A stretch of 64,000 bases of DNA from Terrimonas_B sp041743125. GTDB taxonomy: Bacteria > Bacteroidota > Bacteroidia > Chitinophagales > Chitinophagaceae. The notes below the pieces were generated by a model that was not told where the DNA came from, searched no databases, and saw only the letters and a program-made list of their open reading frames with translations. How positions within the stretch are numbered: position 1 is the first letter of the stretch; every line of letters starts with the position of its first letter. Where the stretch lies: NCBI GenBank assembly GCA_041743125.1, contig JBGTNK010000297.1, forward strand, positions 1-64,000. The letters are read 5' to 3'. Both the position numbers and the translations under genes were made by a program. Of this stretch, positions 46,199 to 56,500 are shown one piece after another.

Positions 46199-46717
46199 AT
46201 GCGGTTAATCAAATTATTTTTTATCAGTATCATCCTTTTTTTTCTGCTTGCAACCGCCATATCCCTTTTATTTCCGTCAGATATACGGATATCAAAAGCG
46301 ATCAACCTGGCGGCTACCCCGGAAAAGATAATCGGGTATATTGATGATATTGGTAAGTGGAAGGACTGGTTTCCGGGTTTAGATTCCTCCGGATTTTTTT
46401 ATGAATCCGGGAGGGTAACAGGATTTGTCAATAAGGACGGTACAAGGCAGTATATATCGTTTATCCAAAATAAAAATGACGAGGTCATTGCGGAGATCCA
46501 ATCCGGCAAGAAAAAATTGAAAAGCGGCTGGAAAACGATCAGCTATTCCCAAACTGATTCCACCACTTTGCAATGGTTTATCGATTTTAAATTAGGTTGG
46601 TATCCCTGGGATAAGTTCAGGAGTCTTCTATTGGAGCCAACCTATGGCCCCAGGATGGAGCAAGGTTTAAACAATATAAAAAAATTGGTGGAAGCTGACC
46701 GTGCATCATTTAATTGA
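46199..46717 (+). CDS. SRPBCC family protein (START/Bet v1-like) with N-terminal membrane anchor
   Basis: This 172-residue protein has an N-terminal helix (LIKLFFISIILFFLLATAISLLF) that anchors it or acts as a signal. One SRPBCC domain (about 30-172) follows, with AINLAATPEKIIGYIDDIGKWKDWFPGL and the C-terminal helix MEQGLNNIKKLVEA. These polyketide-cyclase-like folds bind hydrophobic ligands. The function is unknown. It is flanked by the ABC-2 permease and the DUF2911 gene on the same strand. Confidence 0.85.
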   Translation: MRLIKLFFISIILFFLLATAISLLFPSDIRISKAINLAATPEKIIGYIDDIGKWKDWFPGLDSSGFFYESGRVTGFVNKDGTRQYISFIQNKNDEVIAEIQSGKKKLKSGWKTISYSQTDSTTLQWFIDFKLGWYPWDKFRSLLLEPTYGPRMEQGLNNIKKLVEADRASFN

Positions 46718-46779
46718 TGCCCTTCTGGCAGGTTATTTGTAGCTTCATGCGAACTTTTAATTATTAAAAAAAACTTTTT

Positions 46780-47295
46780 ATGAAATCAGTTTTGCTTTTA
46801 GCAGTTGCCTGCTCGTATATGCTTTCAGCTTGCGGCCAGGATGATAAATCAAAAAGGCCAAGTCCTCCCGTACAAGCCAAAGAGACCCTGGCCAGTGGTG
46901 CTGTGGTTACCATAGATTATAGCCAGCCTTCTGTAAAGGGAAGAACGATTGGTAAAGATCTGGAACCAAAAGATGGAAAAGTTTGGCGCACCGGCGCTAA
47001 TGAGGCTACTGTTTTTGAGGTAAACAAGGCGGTTAAGGTGGAGGGAAAAGATTTGCCGGCCGGCAAGTACGCTCTATTCACCATTGCCAATGAAGGCGAA
47101 TGGACTGTAATTTTTAATAAAAAAGCTGAGCAATGGGGAGCTTATGATTATAAAGAGGCTGACGATGCCCTGCGGGTTAAAGTAAAACCTTCTAAAGCTT
47201 CTCAGTTTGCAGAGAAAATGACTTTTAATGTTGATAAAAATGGAACTGTCACCTTGCTTTGGGGTGATACAAAAGTTGATTTTAAAGTAGTGTGA
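46780..47295 (+). CDS. DUF2911 domain-containing lipoprotein
   Basis: This 171-residue lipoprotein has a signal MKSVLLLAVACSYMLSACGQ. A single DUF2911 domain (about 38-171) shows the conserved ASGAVVTIDYSQPSVKGRTIGKDL, KVWRTGANEATVFEVNK and LPAGKYALFTIANEGEWTVIFNKKAEQWGAYDY. The domain is frequent in Bacteroidota and its role is not established. A perfect terminator hairpin with G-U pairs follows 21 nt after the stop codon, so this ends a transcript. Confidence 0.93.
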   Translation: MKSVLLLAVACSYMLSACGQDDKSKRPSPPVQAKETLASGAVVTIDYSQPSVKGRTIGKDLEPKDGKVWRTGANEATVFEVNKAVKVEGKDLPAGKYALFTIANEGEWTVIFNKKAEQWGAYDYKEADDALRVKVKPSKASQFAEKMTFNVDKNGTVTLLWGDTKVDFKVV

Positions 47296-47316
47296 TTTAG
47301 GAAAATTATTCACCAG

Positions 47317-47349
47317 GCCGTCTCATAGATCATGGGGCGGCTTTTTTTA
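47317..47349 (+). terminator. terminator after the DUF2911 gene
   Basis: GCCGTCTCAT - 5 nt - ATGGGGCGGC is a 10-bp stem (two G-U pairs) followed by TTTTTTT. Confidence 0.9.
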
Positions 47350-47477
47350 TAAGTGCATTTTGGAGAAATCTGACGAAGGAAATTGGTTTTGAATCATCAT
47401 CGTTGTTGCCTAAATCTACCTTGCTTGCATATGCAACGAATTCAGTTCCCTTCTTGTCAGGTTTAGCATCGATTAAT

Positions 47478-48038
47478 ATGGATCATCAGAACCTTGTAAA
47501 AGATTGCCTGAAAGGTCATCCACAGGCGCAACGAGAATTATATGAGCATTTTTCTGAAAAAATGCTGGGAGTTTGCTATCGCTATACAAGATCGGTACGT
47601 GATGCGGAAGATGTACTGCAGGAAGGATTCATAAGAGTATTCCACAATCTGAGGCAATATAAGGCAGAAGGCGAATTGGGCGCCTGGATACGACGTATTA
47701 TGGTAAATACGGCGTTGAATTATTTGAAGCGTAATCGCAAGTACCAGGAAGAAATGTTTTTTACGGAAGAGTATATGCATCCCGTTGCCACAGATGATCC
47801 GAATGTGCGCCTGCAGGCAAAAGAAATTGCTGATCTCATCCGGCAGTTGCCACAAGGATACCAGGTGATCTTTAACCTTCATGCAGTGGAAGGTTTTTCA
47901 CATGTTGAAATCGGGGAAATGCTGGGTATAAGTGACGGTACGTCCAGGTCTCAATATTCCAGGGCCCGAAATCTGCTCATTACCTGGATTGAAAAATATT
48001 CAATGGATAAAAAAAGTTCAAGGTATGCAGGAAAATAA
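47478..48038 (+). CDS. ECF-type RNA polymerase sigma factor
   Basis: This 186-residue sigma-70 family factor (from ATG 47478, MDHQNLVKDCLKG) has region 2 with AQRELYEHFSEKMLGVCYRYTRSVRDAEDVLQEGFIRVFHNL. Region 4 (IRQLPQGYQVIFNLHAVEGFSHVEIGEMLGISDGTSRSQYSRARNLL) is complete, unlike the truncated sigma-like proteins at 21.8-23.5 kb. Its last 14 nt overlap the start of the next gene, so both are coexpressed. This links it to the membrane-anchored protein that follows, in the position of its anti-sigma partner. The frame is open to 47403 but that part is not sigma-like. Confidence 0.93.
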   Translation: MDHQNLVKDCLKGHPQAQRELYEHFSEKMLGVCYRYTRSVRDAEDVLQEGFIRVFHNLRQYKAEGELGAWIRRIMVNTALNYLKRNRKYQEEMFFTEEYMHPVATDDPNVRLQAKEIADLIRQLPQGYQVIFNLHAVEGFSHVEIGEMLGISDGTSRSQYSRARNLLITWIEKYSMDKKSSRYAGK

Positions 48039-49497
48039 ATTTGAAAACAGAGTTCGGCAGGAGATGGACGAATTCCGGATTCGTCCTTCCGGTGCTGTTT
48101 GGGAAAAAGTAGAAGAAGAATTGAAGAAGAAAAGGAGAAGAAGGGTTGCATTTTATTTTTTTATTCTTGCCGGCCTTGGCCTTATAACCTATTCCGGATT
48201 AATTATACATGATTATGTGAATTTAAAAGACGTTCCGATTGCTGCTAGTAATACTCAGCAAGTGAAAAATGGGCCGGTTGAAGATAATATTGCATCTCCC
48301 GCATCGGAAAAAGTAAATGCACAAACTGGTATATTGACCGGGAAGGAATCACAAGCAACCAATAAAAATATTTCCATTCTAAAAGAGACGGATAATAAAT
48401 TGGAAAAGAAAACGATAGGCAAGTCTTTTGTTGTTGGCAAAAAGGAAAAAAGCAGTAATCAGAAAATAAGTAAAAATATTCTGCCCTCTAAATCGATAAA
48501 TAAGGATATTGACGCCTTTACAAACGAGTCAGTGAAAACTAACGCTACCTACCAGAACAAAAACCAGCATTCTGAAAAAAACCTGGTTGACGAATTACCT
48601 GTTTCGGATTCTGGTTTTGCCGGAATTAATTCAGATAAAGATAAAATAGTAACGAAAGAGAATACAGCTGTTCAAAATACCGGGGATAGCTTATCAAAAA
48701 GCTACGCTAAAGCAGATGAAGAAACTCCGGCAGCAAAAGTTGAAATAAAACAGGTGGCAAAAATAAAATGGGCCCTGGAACTATCGGCAGGCATGTCCGC
48801 ATACAGGGATAAAGTCTTCTCAATTTATGATGGCCAGAAAAGTATGGACCGGCTGTTTTCTTCCCCGGGAAATAGTAGTGGCGGCGCTCAGGCTATTGTT
48901 TACCCACCATCTTCCATTCAACCTGGCTTAGCTTTTCGGGCAGGCATAAGTGGTGAAATGAAAATTTCAAAAAGGAGCAGTATATCTTCCGGTATCAGGT
49001 ATGCATATAATAGTAATAGAATTCTTGTTGGCACTTATACCTTTACTCAAATCGCTGTAAGTAATAGTTCTTCCTCCTTTTCCAGCAGTGTAAACAATTT
49101 TTACAGAGGTATACAACAAAAAGAATATACTAACCAATTTCATTTTATACAGGTTCCTGTTCAATATCATTGGCAGGTTAACAAAGGAGTCAAGTTGCCC
49201 ATCATCCTAAATGCAGGAATTGCGCCGTCCTGGTTATTTTCTACAAATGGGCTGGTTTATGACACCGTGGCAAATGGAATTTATTTTCAAACGAAGAAAG
49301 CATATCACAAAATTCAACTGGATCTTCATTCCGGCTTGTCATTTGTTTTTGGAAACAAAAGCAAAATAAAATGGTCAGTAGGGCCCGAGGTTTCTTTAGG
49401 TTTAAATAAACTAACAAAAACGGAATATACGCGGAGGCAATATTTATTGTATAGTGGAATAAGGGGTAAAATCTTCTTTTCCAAAAAGAAAAAATGA
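48025..49497 (+). CDS. membrane-anchored anti-sigma-like protein with C-terminal barrel-like domain
   Basis: This 490-residue protein (from ATG 48025, MQENKFENRVRQEMDEFRIRP) has a cytoplasmic N-terminal segment with SGAVWEKVEEELKKKRRRR. One membrane helix follows (about 47-66, VAFYFFILAGLGLITYSGLI), then a long Lys/Asn/Ser-rich linker (about 75-240), then a C-terminal domain (about 245-490). That domain resembles PorT/outer-membrane-barrel-like proteins (LELSAGMSAYRDKVFS, FHFIQVPVQYHWQVNKGVKLP, LNAGIAPSWLFS, GPEVSLGLNKL). This architecture follows ECF sigma genes in Bacteroidota (from recollection). The N terminus probably holds the sigma factor. It overlaps the sigma gene by 14 nt. Confidence 0.75.
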   Translation: MQENKFENRVRQEMDEFRIRPSGAVWEKVEEELKKKRRRRVAFYFFILAGLGLITYSGLIIHDYVNLKDVPIAASNTQQVKNGPVEDNIASPASEKVNAQTGILTGKESQATNKNISILKETDNKLEKKTIGKSFVVGKKEKSSNQKISKNILPSKSINKDIDAFTNESVKTNATYQNKNQHSEKNLVDELPVSDSGFAGINSDKDKIVTKENTAVQNTGDSLSKSYAKADEETPAAKVEIKQVAKIKWALELSAGMSAYRDKVFSIYDGQKSMDRLFSSPGNSSGGAQAIVYPPSSIQPGLAFRAGISGEMKISKRSSISSGIRYAYNSNRILVGTYTFTQIAVSNSSSSFSSSVNNFYRGIQQKEYTNQFHFIQVPVQYHWQVNKGVKLPIILNAGIAPSWLFSTNGLVYDTVANGIYFQTKKAYHKIQLDLHSGLSFVFGNKSKIKWSVGPEVSLGLNKLTKTEYTRRQYLLYSGIRGKIFFSKKKK

Positions 49498-49549
49498 GTA
49501 GCGCAACGGAAATGCAGATACTGTTGTCAACCTTACCAAACCCGCTGTT

Positions 49550-50815
49550 ATGAACAAGAAATTAATGATTGAATTATCCGGCTTTTTGGTGGTTGCTTAT
49601 ATGCTTGTTTTGAGTGCATGCGTAAAAGATAATTGCCAGGTAACCCATACTTACACTGTTTATGAGCCAGTGTATAAATCAAAAACTGCTGTACTTGAAA
49701 ATATAAAAAGCAATGCCTCCCACGCATTTGAAAACCCCGGGAAAATCTATACCATTGGTAATTATATTTTTTTAAATGAAATAGATAAAGGTGTCCACGT
49801 AATTGACAATACGAATCCTTCTCTTCCGGTTAATAAATTCTTTATTGATATACCCGGTAATATGGACATAGCCGTAAAAGAAAATATTTTGTATGCTGAT
49901 ATGTATGGAGACCTGGTGGCTCTGGACATCACTGATCCTGCAAACGTAAATGTGAAAAAGGTTGTTCATGATGTTTTTCCGGAGCGTAATTGGGGGAATG
50001 GTTTTGCTGCAAACAACCGCGACCAGGTGGTTGTAGATTGGATCAAAAAAGAAATTACTGTAACCGAAGGTTGCCAGGTGCAAAATCCCGTTTTTACCGG
50101 CCGTGCGGATGTGTTCTTTATTGCCATGGCTTCCAATTCCAAAGCATCTGTATCTCCGGTAGGTGTTGGAGGTTCCATGGCCAGGTTTACCATTGTGAAT
50201 GATTATCTATATACAGTAGACAGGCACAATTTGCAATCAATATCAATTGTCAATGCGGCAGATCCGGTATTGAAGGAAAATATATTTGCCGGATTTGATA
50301 TTGAAACGATATACCCATTTAAAAACACATTATTCCTGGGATCAATGGGCGGCATGTTTATATTCGATATTTCCAACCCGGCTAAACCCGTTGCCCAGGG
50401 TAATTTTGTTCATGCAAGGGCTTGTGATCCTGTTATTGCTGATGATGATTATGCTTATGTAACCTTACAGGCGGGTACCAATTGTGGTCCTACTGCCAGC
50501 GAACTTCAGATTATCGATATAAAAAACTTGAAAGAGCCTTTCCTGGTAAGAACATATTCAATGAGCGGGCCTCTTGGATTAGGTAAGGATGATAACCTTC
50601 TTTTCATTTGCGACGGGAAAGAGGGTTTAAAAATCTTCGATGCTTCAGATATTAAGAATCTTCGTCCTGTTAAGACAATAGGTGGAATGGAAACTTTTGA
50701 TGTCATCGCCCTGAACAAAATAGCGCTTGTTGTGGCTAAGGACGGCCTGTACCAATATAGTTATGCTAATGCAAGCGATATCCGGTTATTAAGTAAAATA
50801 ACAATAACAAAATAA
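49550..50815 (+). CDS. LVIVD repeat-containing lipoprotein
   Basis: This 421-residue lipoprotein has a signal MNKKLMIELSGFLVVAYMLVLSAC. The mature part is built of repeated beta-propeller-like LVIVD units: YIFLNEIDKGVHVIDNTNPSLP, YGDLVALDITDPANVN, LQSISIVNAADP, MGGMFIFDISNPAKP, LQIIDIKNLKEP and LKIFDASDIKNL. Such proteins are predicted surface or periplasmic propellers of unknown ligand. It lies 52 nt after the membrane-anchored barrel protein and is likely part of the same operon. Confidence 0.92.
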   Translation: MNKKLMIELSGFLVVAYMLVLSACVKDNCQVTHTYTVYEPVYKSKTAVLENIKSNASHAFENPGKIYTIGNYIFLNEIDKGVHVIDNTNPSLPVNKFFIDIPGNMDIAVKENILYADMYGDLVALDITDPANVNVKKVVHDVFPERNWGNGFAANNRDQVVVDWIKKEITVTEGCQVQNPVFTGRADVFFIAMASNSKASVSPVGVGGSMARFTIVNDYLYTVDRHNLQSISIVNAADPVLKENIFAGFDIETIYPFKNTLFLGSMGGMFIFDISNPAKPVAQGNFVHARACDPVIADDDYAYVTLQAGTNCGPTASELQIIDIKNLKEPFLVRTYSMSGPLGLGKDDNLLFICDGKEGLKIFDASDIKNLRPVKTIGGMETFDVIALNKIALVVAKDGLYQYSYANASDIRLLSKITITK

Positions 50816-50822
50816 TCGAACT

Positions 50823-51392
50823 ATGAAAATAGCAGGACTTCTTTTACTTTTTTTGCCATTGAGCATTCTGGCGCAAAATAAAAAAATAGCAAAGACCGGT
50901 TGGCATACCATTACCTCTATTGGAATAGTAACCGGCGAGGCAAACAATAAACCGGTGTATCAATTATCGGGGGGCCTGGTATTTGGTCGCTACTACATTG
51001 GCATCGGTTTGGGATATGACACCTATCAATACAATTCGTTTCCATTGTTTGCAGATTGGAGAATGGGTTTTGGAAGAAGAAATTCCGGTTTTTTATATGC
51101 CAATGGCGGATATAATGTAGCGGGAAATATAAAGAACGAAAATGAATTTTCTAAAACGAAAGATGAATCGAAGGGAGGTTTTTATATGGACGCCGGAATA
51201 GGCTACCGTATACCAACAGGAAGTTTGCATCGTTTTTCAGTTAGTGCAGGATATAGCCACAAAAAGATCAGGCGGCAAAAAACATTTATATACCCATGTT
51301 TTGCTGGCAATTGCCCGGAGGATGTTTATGATTATAGATACAATTTCGGGAGGATCGTTGCAAAGATGAGTTGGGAATTGGGACGATGGTGA
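50823..51392 (+). CDS. outer-membrane beta-barrel-like protein
   Basis: This 189-residue exported protein has a signal MKIAGLLLLFLPLSILAQN. Alternating aromatic/glycine-rich strands follow: VYQLSGGLVFGRYYIGIGLGYDTYQ, FADWRMGFGRRNSGFLYANGGYN, GFYMDAGIGYRIP and FSVSAGYSHKKIRRQ. It ends MSWELGRW, with a terminal aromatic. It starts 7 nt after the LVIVD gene, so cotranslation in the same operon is likely. The exact family is not recognised; a small barrel is inferred from the strand pattern. Confidence 0.8.
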   Translation: MKIAGLLLLFLPLSILAQNKKIAKTGWHTITSIGIVTGEANNKPVYQLSGGLVFGRYYIGIGLGYDTYQYNSFPLFADWRMGFGRRNSGFLYANGGYNVAGNIKNENEFSKTKDESKGGFYMDAGIGYRIPTGSLHRFSVSAGYSHKKIRRQKTFIYPCFAGNCPEDVYDYRYNFGRIVAKMSWELGRW

Positions 51393-51432
51393 ATACCTTA
51401 CAATCTATGTAAATTTCCAGCATCCGGAAGTT

Positions 51433-52635
51433 CTATCCCGGGAAACTAACCTTGCCCATTGAAACATTCGGTATTCCGTTTCGTCCTTCCCCGAAATTAA
51501 TAGCATTTCCACAAAGGGCTTCATTGGCCAGAACTGCAAAAAGAACGGCCTCCTTTGCATCCGGGTCTATTTTTAATTCCTTTGTACTGCGGAAGAGGGA
51601 GCCCGGTAGTTGGTTAGAAATGTTTTTTATTAGCAGCGGATTATGCATTCCTCCTCCACTTACAAAAAAGGTAAAATCAGTTCTTCCGGAAATACACTTC
51701 TTAATAGCATTAGCAATGCTATCTCCTGAAAACCGGTTCAGTGATGATAAAATATCTTCATTGCTTATGTTCTCCGTTCCGGATAATTTTTGTGCTTGTT
51801 CCAAATAAGATAAATTAAACAACTCAGGTCCTGTTGTTTTTGGGAATGGTTGTTTAAAAAATGAATGATCAGCCAGTGCTGTTAAAAGTTTATCATTCAC
51901 AGTTCCGCGTGAAGCCAGGGATGCGTCCTTGTCGAAATAAAGCCCATGATAATTTTTTTGAATAAATGCATCCATCATAGTGTTGCCGGGTCCGGTATCC
52001 GTACAAAAAACTTCATCAGCTTGCATTGACCCCGGCAGGTAGGTGAAGTTGGCTATGCCACCGATGTTCAACATGATCCTGTTCTCATTCTTTTTTGAGA
52101 AGATCAGGAAATCTCCATACGCAGCCAATGGTGCTCCTTCACCCCCTGCTGCTATATGTTTTTGCCGGAAATCACTTAAGGTTATAATTCCTGTCAGGCA
52201 AGCCAGGTGATCTCCATCACCTATTTGTAAAGTTGCATTTCCAAATTTGCCAAGTCCATGTAATTTTTCTGGTGCGTGAAAAATAGTTTGCCCGTGACTG
52301 GCAATTATATCAACATGGGCAGGATCAATATTCCAACTTTGAAGGCTATTGAGGATCATGCTGGCGTGCTGCCGGGCAATCCAACCATTGAGCAGGCAAA
52401 GTTTTTCCAGGTCCACATTCTTTTTTGAAAAAACGGATCCAATTTCTTTTTTGTAATCATCGTCATAATTTACCGTTTCAAATTTTTTCAATTCCATTTC
52501 AGTATTCAATCCGGTTCCCGAAAATATGCAAAGAGCTATATCTAATCCATCAACTGAAGTCCCCGACATCAACCCGATGATAGTTCTTTTTTCTTTGGAG
52601 GCGATAGCATGAAGCTTAAAAATGTTTTTATTCAT
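51433..52635 (-). CDS. anmK: anhydro-N-acetylmuramic acid kinase
   Basis: This 400-residue AnmK converts 1,6-anhydro-MurNAc from cell-wall recycling to MurNAc-6-phosphate with ATP. Its N-terminal phosphate motif is IIGLMSGTSVDGLDIALC. Further family motifs are IASHGQTIFHAPEK, LNIGGIANFTYLPG, CTDTGPGNTMMDAFIQ and FVSGGGMHNPLLI. The C terminus has DPDAKEAVLFAVLANEAL, conserved in the family. It is divergent from the DeoR regulator, so that regulator may respond to amino-sugar phosphates (inference). Confidence 0.96.
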   Translation of the reverse strand: MNKNIFKLHAIASKEKRTIIGLMSGTSVDGLDIALCIFSGTGLNTEMELKKFETVNYDDDYKKEIGSVFSKKNVDLEKLCLLNGWIARQHASMILNSLQSWNIDPAHVDIIASHGQTIFHAPEKLHGLGKFGNATLQIGDGDHLACLTGIITLSDFRQKHIAAGGEGAPLAAYGDFLIFSKKNENRIMLNIGGIANFTYLPGSMQADEVFCTDTGPGNTMMDAFIQKNYHGLYFDKDASLASRGTVNDKLLTALADHSFFKQPFPKTTGPELFNLSYLEQAQKLSGTENISNEDILSSLNRFSGDSIANAIKKCISGRTDFTFFVSGGGMHNPLLIKNISNQLPGSLFRSTKELKIDPDAKEAVLFAVLANEALCGNAINFGEGRNGIPNVSMGKVSFPG

Positions 52636-52764
52636 AGTGGGAAATTTTCATGCTTTGTATTTAAATTTTGCAGGTATATGCACGACTTATTATAAAAGTA
52701 TGCATTTTTTTGCTGGTTTATGTGAAAACACTTAATTTGCTTTGGATTGATATTCCAAGACAAT

Positions 52765-53511
52765 ATGCTTAAGAAAGAGCGCCAGACATTCATTCTTCAC
52801 CAGGTAAATCTTCATAACAAGGTTTTATCTGTTGACCTTAGCCAGGAAATGAAGGTATCTGAAGATACCATCCGGCGTGACCTGAATGAAATGTCTCAAT
52901 TGGATAAGTTGATTAAAGTGCATGGAGGTGCTCTTTCAAAGTCATTTCATTTATCCATTGATTCCCGGCATGTATATGCCCTGGGTGGAAAAAAATCCAT
53001 CGCTCACAAAGCATCTCAGCTGATCAAAGACGGTATGTTTGTGCTTACCAGCGGTGGCACTACGATCATAGAATTGGCCAAATCTCTTCCGCCGGAATTA
53101 AAGGCCACCTTCATTACCGTCAGTTTACCTGCAGCATATGAATATATACACCATCCCAGCATTGAAGTGATTTTTATAGGAGATAAAATTTCGAAAAACT
53201 CGCAAATAGCAATTGGGGGAGAAACCATTTCAAAAATTAAAAATATAAAAGCGGATCTATGCTTTTTAGGCACCAATGCCATTGATACAGTTAATGGTCT
53301 TACGGATAATGATTGGGATGTGGTGCAGGTAAAAAAGGCAATGATCGATTCATCTCAAAAAGTGATCTCGCTGGCCATAGGCGAGAAACTCAATACTTAT
53401 CAACGCATAAAAATATGTGACCTGGCAGAAGTAGATACGTTGATCACAGAACTGGATCCTGATGACGAACAATTGAAATCATATTTAAAAGCCGGATTAC
53501 AAATTCTTTAA
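52765..53511 (+). CDS. DeoR/GlpR family transcriptional regulator
   Basis: This 248-residue repressor begins MLKKERQTFILHQVNLHNKVLSVDLSQEMKVSEDTIRRDLNEM, the classic DeoR winged-helix start (the ATG at 52765 is the family start). Its C-terminal sensor domain (about 70-240) has VLTSGGTTIIELAKSLP, FLGTNAIDTVNGLTDNDWDVVQVKKAMI and ICDLAEVDTLITE. DeoR members usually sense sugar phosphates. It is 53 nt upstream of the SusC gene and divergent from anmK, so either or both may be its targets. Confidence 0.93.
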   Translation: MLKKERQTFILHQVNLHNKVLSVDLSQEMKVSEDTIRRDLNEMSQLDKLIKVHGGALSKSFHLSIDSRHVYALGGKKSIAHKASQLIKDGMFVLTSGGTTIIELAKSLPPELKATFITVSLPAAYEYIHHPSIEVIFIGDKISKNSQIAIGGETISKIKNIKADLCFLGTNAIDTVNGLTDNDWDVVQVKKAMIDSSQKVISLAIGEKLNTYQRIKICDLAEVDTLITELDPDDEQLKSYLKAGLQIL

Positions 53512-53564
53512 TTATTAATAGACTATTATTTTAAACAACATCGCTTCATTAAAAAAACTGCATT

Positions 53565-56500
53565 ATGGAAAATCTGTTATGGTTAAAACAATGGAAATGG
53601 AAATCTGTTTCTCTTGTCCTATTTCTCCAGTTTTCTGCTGCTATCACCTGGGCACAAGTTACCATCAGTGGTAAGGTGACGGAGCCAAATGGAAAAGGGG
53701 CTGCCCTCATCTCCGTTTCAATAAAAAATACAACTACCGGGACTACAACCGATGAAAGTGGTAGTTACAGTTTGAATAGTAACCTACCATCCGGTAATTA
53801 TGTACTGACTTTTTCAGGTGTAGGATTTAAAACTAAAGAGCAGTCCATTCAAATTGGAAGTGCTATTTCTTATACAGCCGATGTACAGTTAGAAATTGAT
53901 GCACTAAGCCTGGATGAAGTGATAATAACAGGTACATCAGAAGGAACTACTAAAAGGCAATTAGGAAGCTACGTAAGTACAGTGAAATCAGATCAGCTTA
54001 CTAAAGGGGCCACAGGGAATGCCTTAGCCGCATTGCAGGGTAAAACAGCAGGAGCCCAGATCATACAAAACTCAGGAGATCCGGCGGGAGGAATATCTGT
54101 GAGATTGCGGGGAATCAGTTCTATTAACAGTTCATCTGAGCCTTTATACATCGTAGATGGAATTATAGTAAACAATGCCACCACCCGGGTTACTAATACG
54201 TCGGGCAATTATGATGGTCAGAATTTTGTAGGTACTATTGGTCAAAACCGGATGGCTGATATTAACCCGGCCGATATTGACAGAATAGAAGTATTAAATG
54301 GCGCGGCAGCGGCGGCTATTTATGGGTCAAGAGCCAACGCCGGAGTGGTTCAAATTTTTACCAAAAGAGGAAGTGCGGGTGTACCCGTTGTCAATTTCTC
54401 TACAAGTATGATGGTTAGCGAATTGAGAAAGTCTGTTGAAGTAAATCAATCCCCTACCAAATTTGGAGACTCACCTGATACCCAAACTCAGGATATCCTG
54501 ACATTAGCCTGGACCAATAAAACGCCTGTTACCCGTTACGACTATAACGATTATATATTTCGTACCGCATTGGGAACTGATAACACAGTGTCTGTAAGCG
54601 GAGGAAAAGACAAAACAAAATATTACGTTTCCGGATCTTATTTCTATAACCAGGGTATTGTGAAAAATACTGATTTCAGGCGCTACAGTTTCAGGAGTAA
54701 TATTGACCAGGCCATTAATGATAAATTGAGTTTCACTCTGGGTTTAAACTATATCAATAGTGCATCTAACGAAAAACCCGATGGCAATTCTTTCTTTTCA
54801 CCACTGAACTCTATTAATATCATTGGTAATTTTCATGATATATGGACAAGAGACGCAGTGGGAAACATAAGAGTGGTGGGGGAAAGGCAAAGAGCAAACC
54901 CGGTTTCTGTAATTGAAGATATAAAACAGAGACAGGAGACAAGTCGCATACTGGCAACAACCGGGTTGAAGTGGAAACCGATCAATAATCTTTCGTTTGA
55001 TTATACTATGGGCATTGACAATTACAACCAGAATGGAAAAACCTTTATTCCTCCATTTGCCTATCCGGTTAATACTGCTTTTTTTGGTGGAGGGTTGTCA
55101 CTTGATCCTGCACAAAATGGTTATGCCAGCACTGCTAACAGCAATTATTTTCAGATCAATAACGAAATCAATGCAACTTACCAGGCAAGGATTACAAATG
55201 ATCTGAATTCAACAACACAGGTTGGTTATTCCCTGCAGTATGAAAAATCAAATTATAGTTTATTACAAGGGAGAGGACTTGCACCTTTTGTAGAAGTAGC
55301 CACAGGGGCCAGTACTGCATTACCCGGTGTGGATAGCCGGGGTGAACTTTCAGTTTCCGGGGCCTACTTACAGCAGAATTTTAAATTTAAGAATCATTTG
55401 TTTGTAACAGGTGCGGTAAGAGTAGATGGTTCATCTGTATTTGGTGAAGACGAACGTAACCAGGTATATGTTAAGGCAAGTGGTAGTTATGTACTCTCCG
55501 GGGCCGATTATTGGGAAGGATTTGGTGCCTCCAAATGGTGGAATCTTTTTAAACTGCGTATGGCTTATGGAGAATCCGGAAATCTTACCGGCATCGGGCC
55601 TTATGAACGATTTAATTCTTATTCAAGCATAGCATTTTTAGGAAAAACTTCATTTTTTTCAAGCTCTACATTAGCGAATACGAAAGTAAAACCTGAAAGA
55701 CAAACTGAACTTGAATTTGGAACTGACCTCGGTTTTATAGGAAACCGCATAGGCGTACAGTTTAACTACTACATTAAGAAAGTTAATGATCTTCTTATAA
55801 ACAGGGTCATTGCTCCTACCACTGGTTTTTCAAGCTTGCTGGATAATTTTGGTTCTTTGGAAAACAAAGGATTTGAAGTCGTATTAAATCTTGGAGTGAT
55901 CAGGAAAAATGATCTGAAATGGGATATTACAGGTATATACAACCACAACAGGAATAAGGCCGTCAGAATAGGACAGGCCTTAACCTTATTGAGCACCAAC
56001 GGTGGCGCACCCGTTGCTATTTTAGAGGGACAACCTATTGGTGTTTTTTACGGAACTTTTTTTGCAGTTGATCCCGGTGGCAATTTGTTGAAGAATGCAA
56101 GCGGCATTCCGGTTACAGAAAGAGGCACCCAGTCCGCTCCTTTATCATATAGTACCCAAAGGGGTGCCGACGGGTTGCCTTCAGGTACTGTATTGCGCAA
56201 AGTAATCGGTGATCCAAACCCGGATTATACAGCTTCACTCGTAAATGAGATTACTTATAAAAAACTAAGCCTCCGTGTTCAGTTTGATGCGGTACAAGGA
56301 GTAGATGTATTTAATGCTGACTGGAGAACAAGACAGGGAGTTGGCAATGGTAAAGAAGCTGAGAAGGAGCAAAGAGGTGAAATACCCAGGGGTTATATAT
56401 TGGGTATTTACGGAATCGAACAATGGCGTATTGATGATGGCTCATTTGTAAAGCTCAGGGAACTTTCATTAAGTTATGACTTTGGTAAAATCAGTAATAT

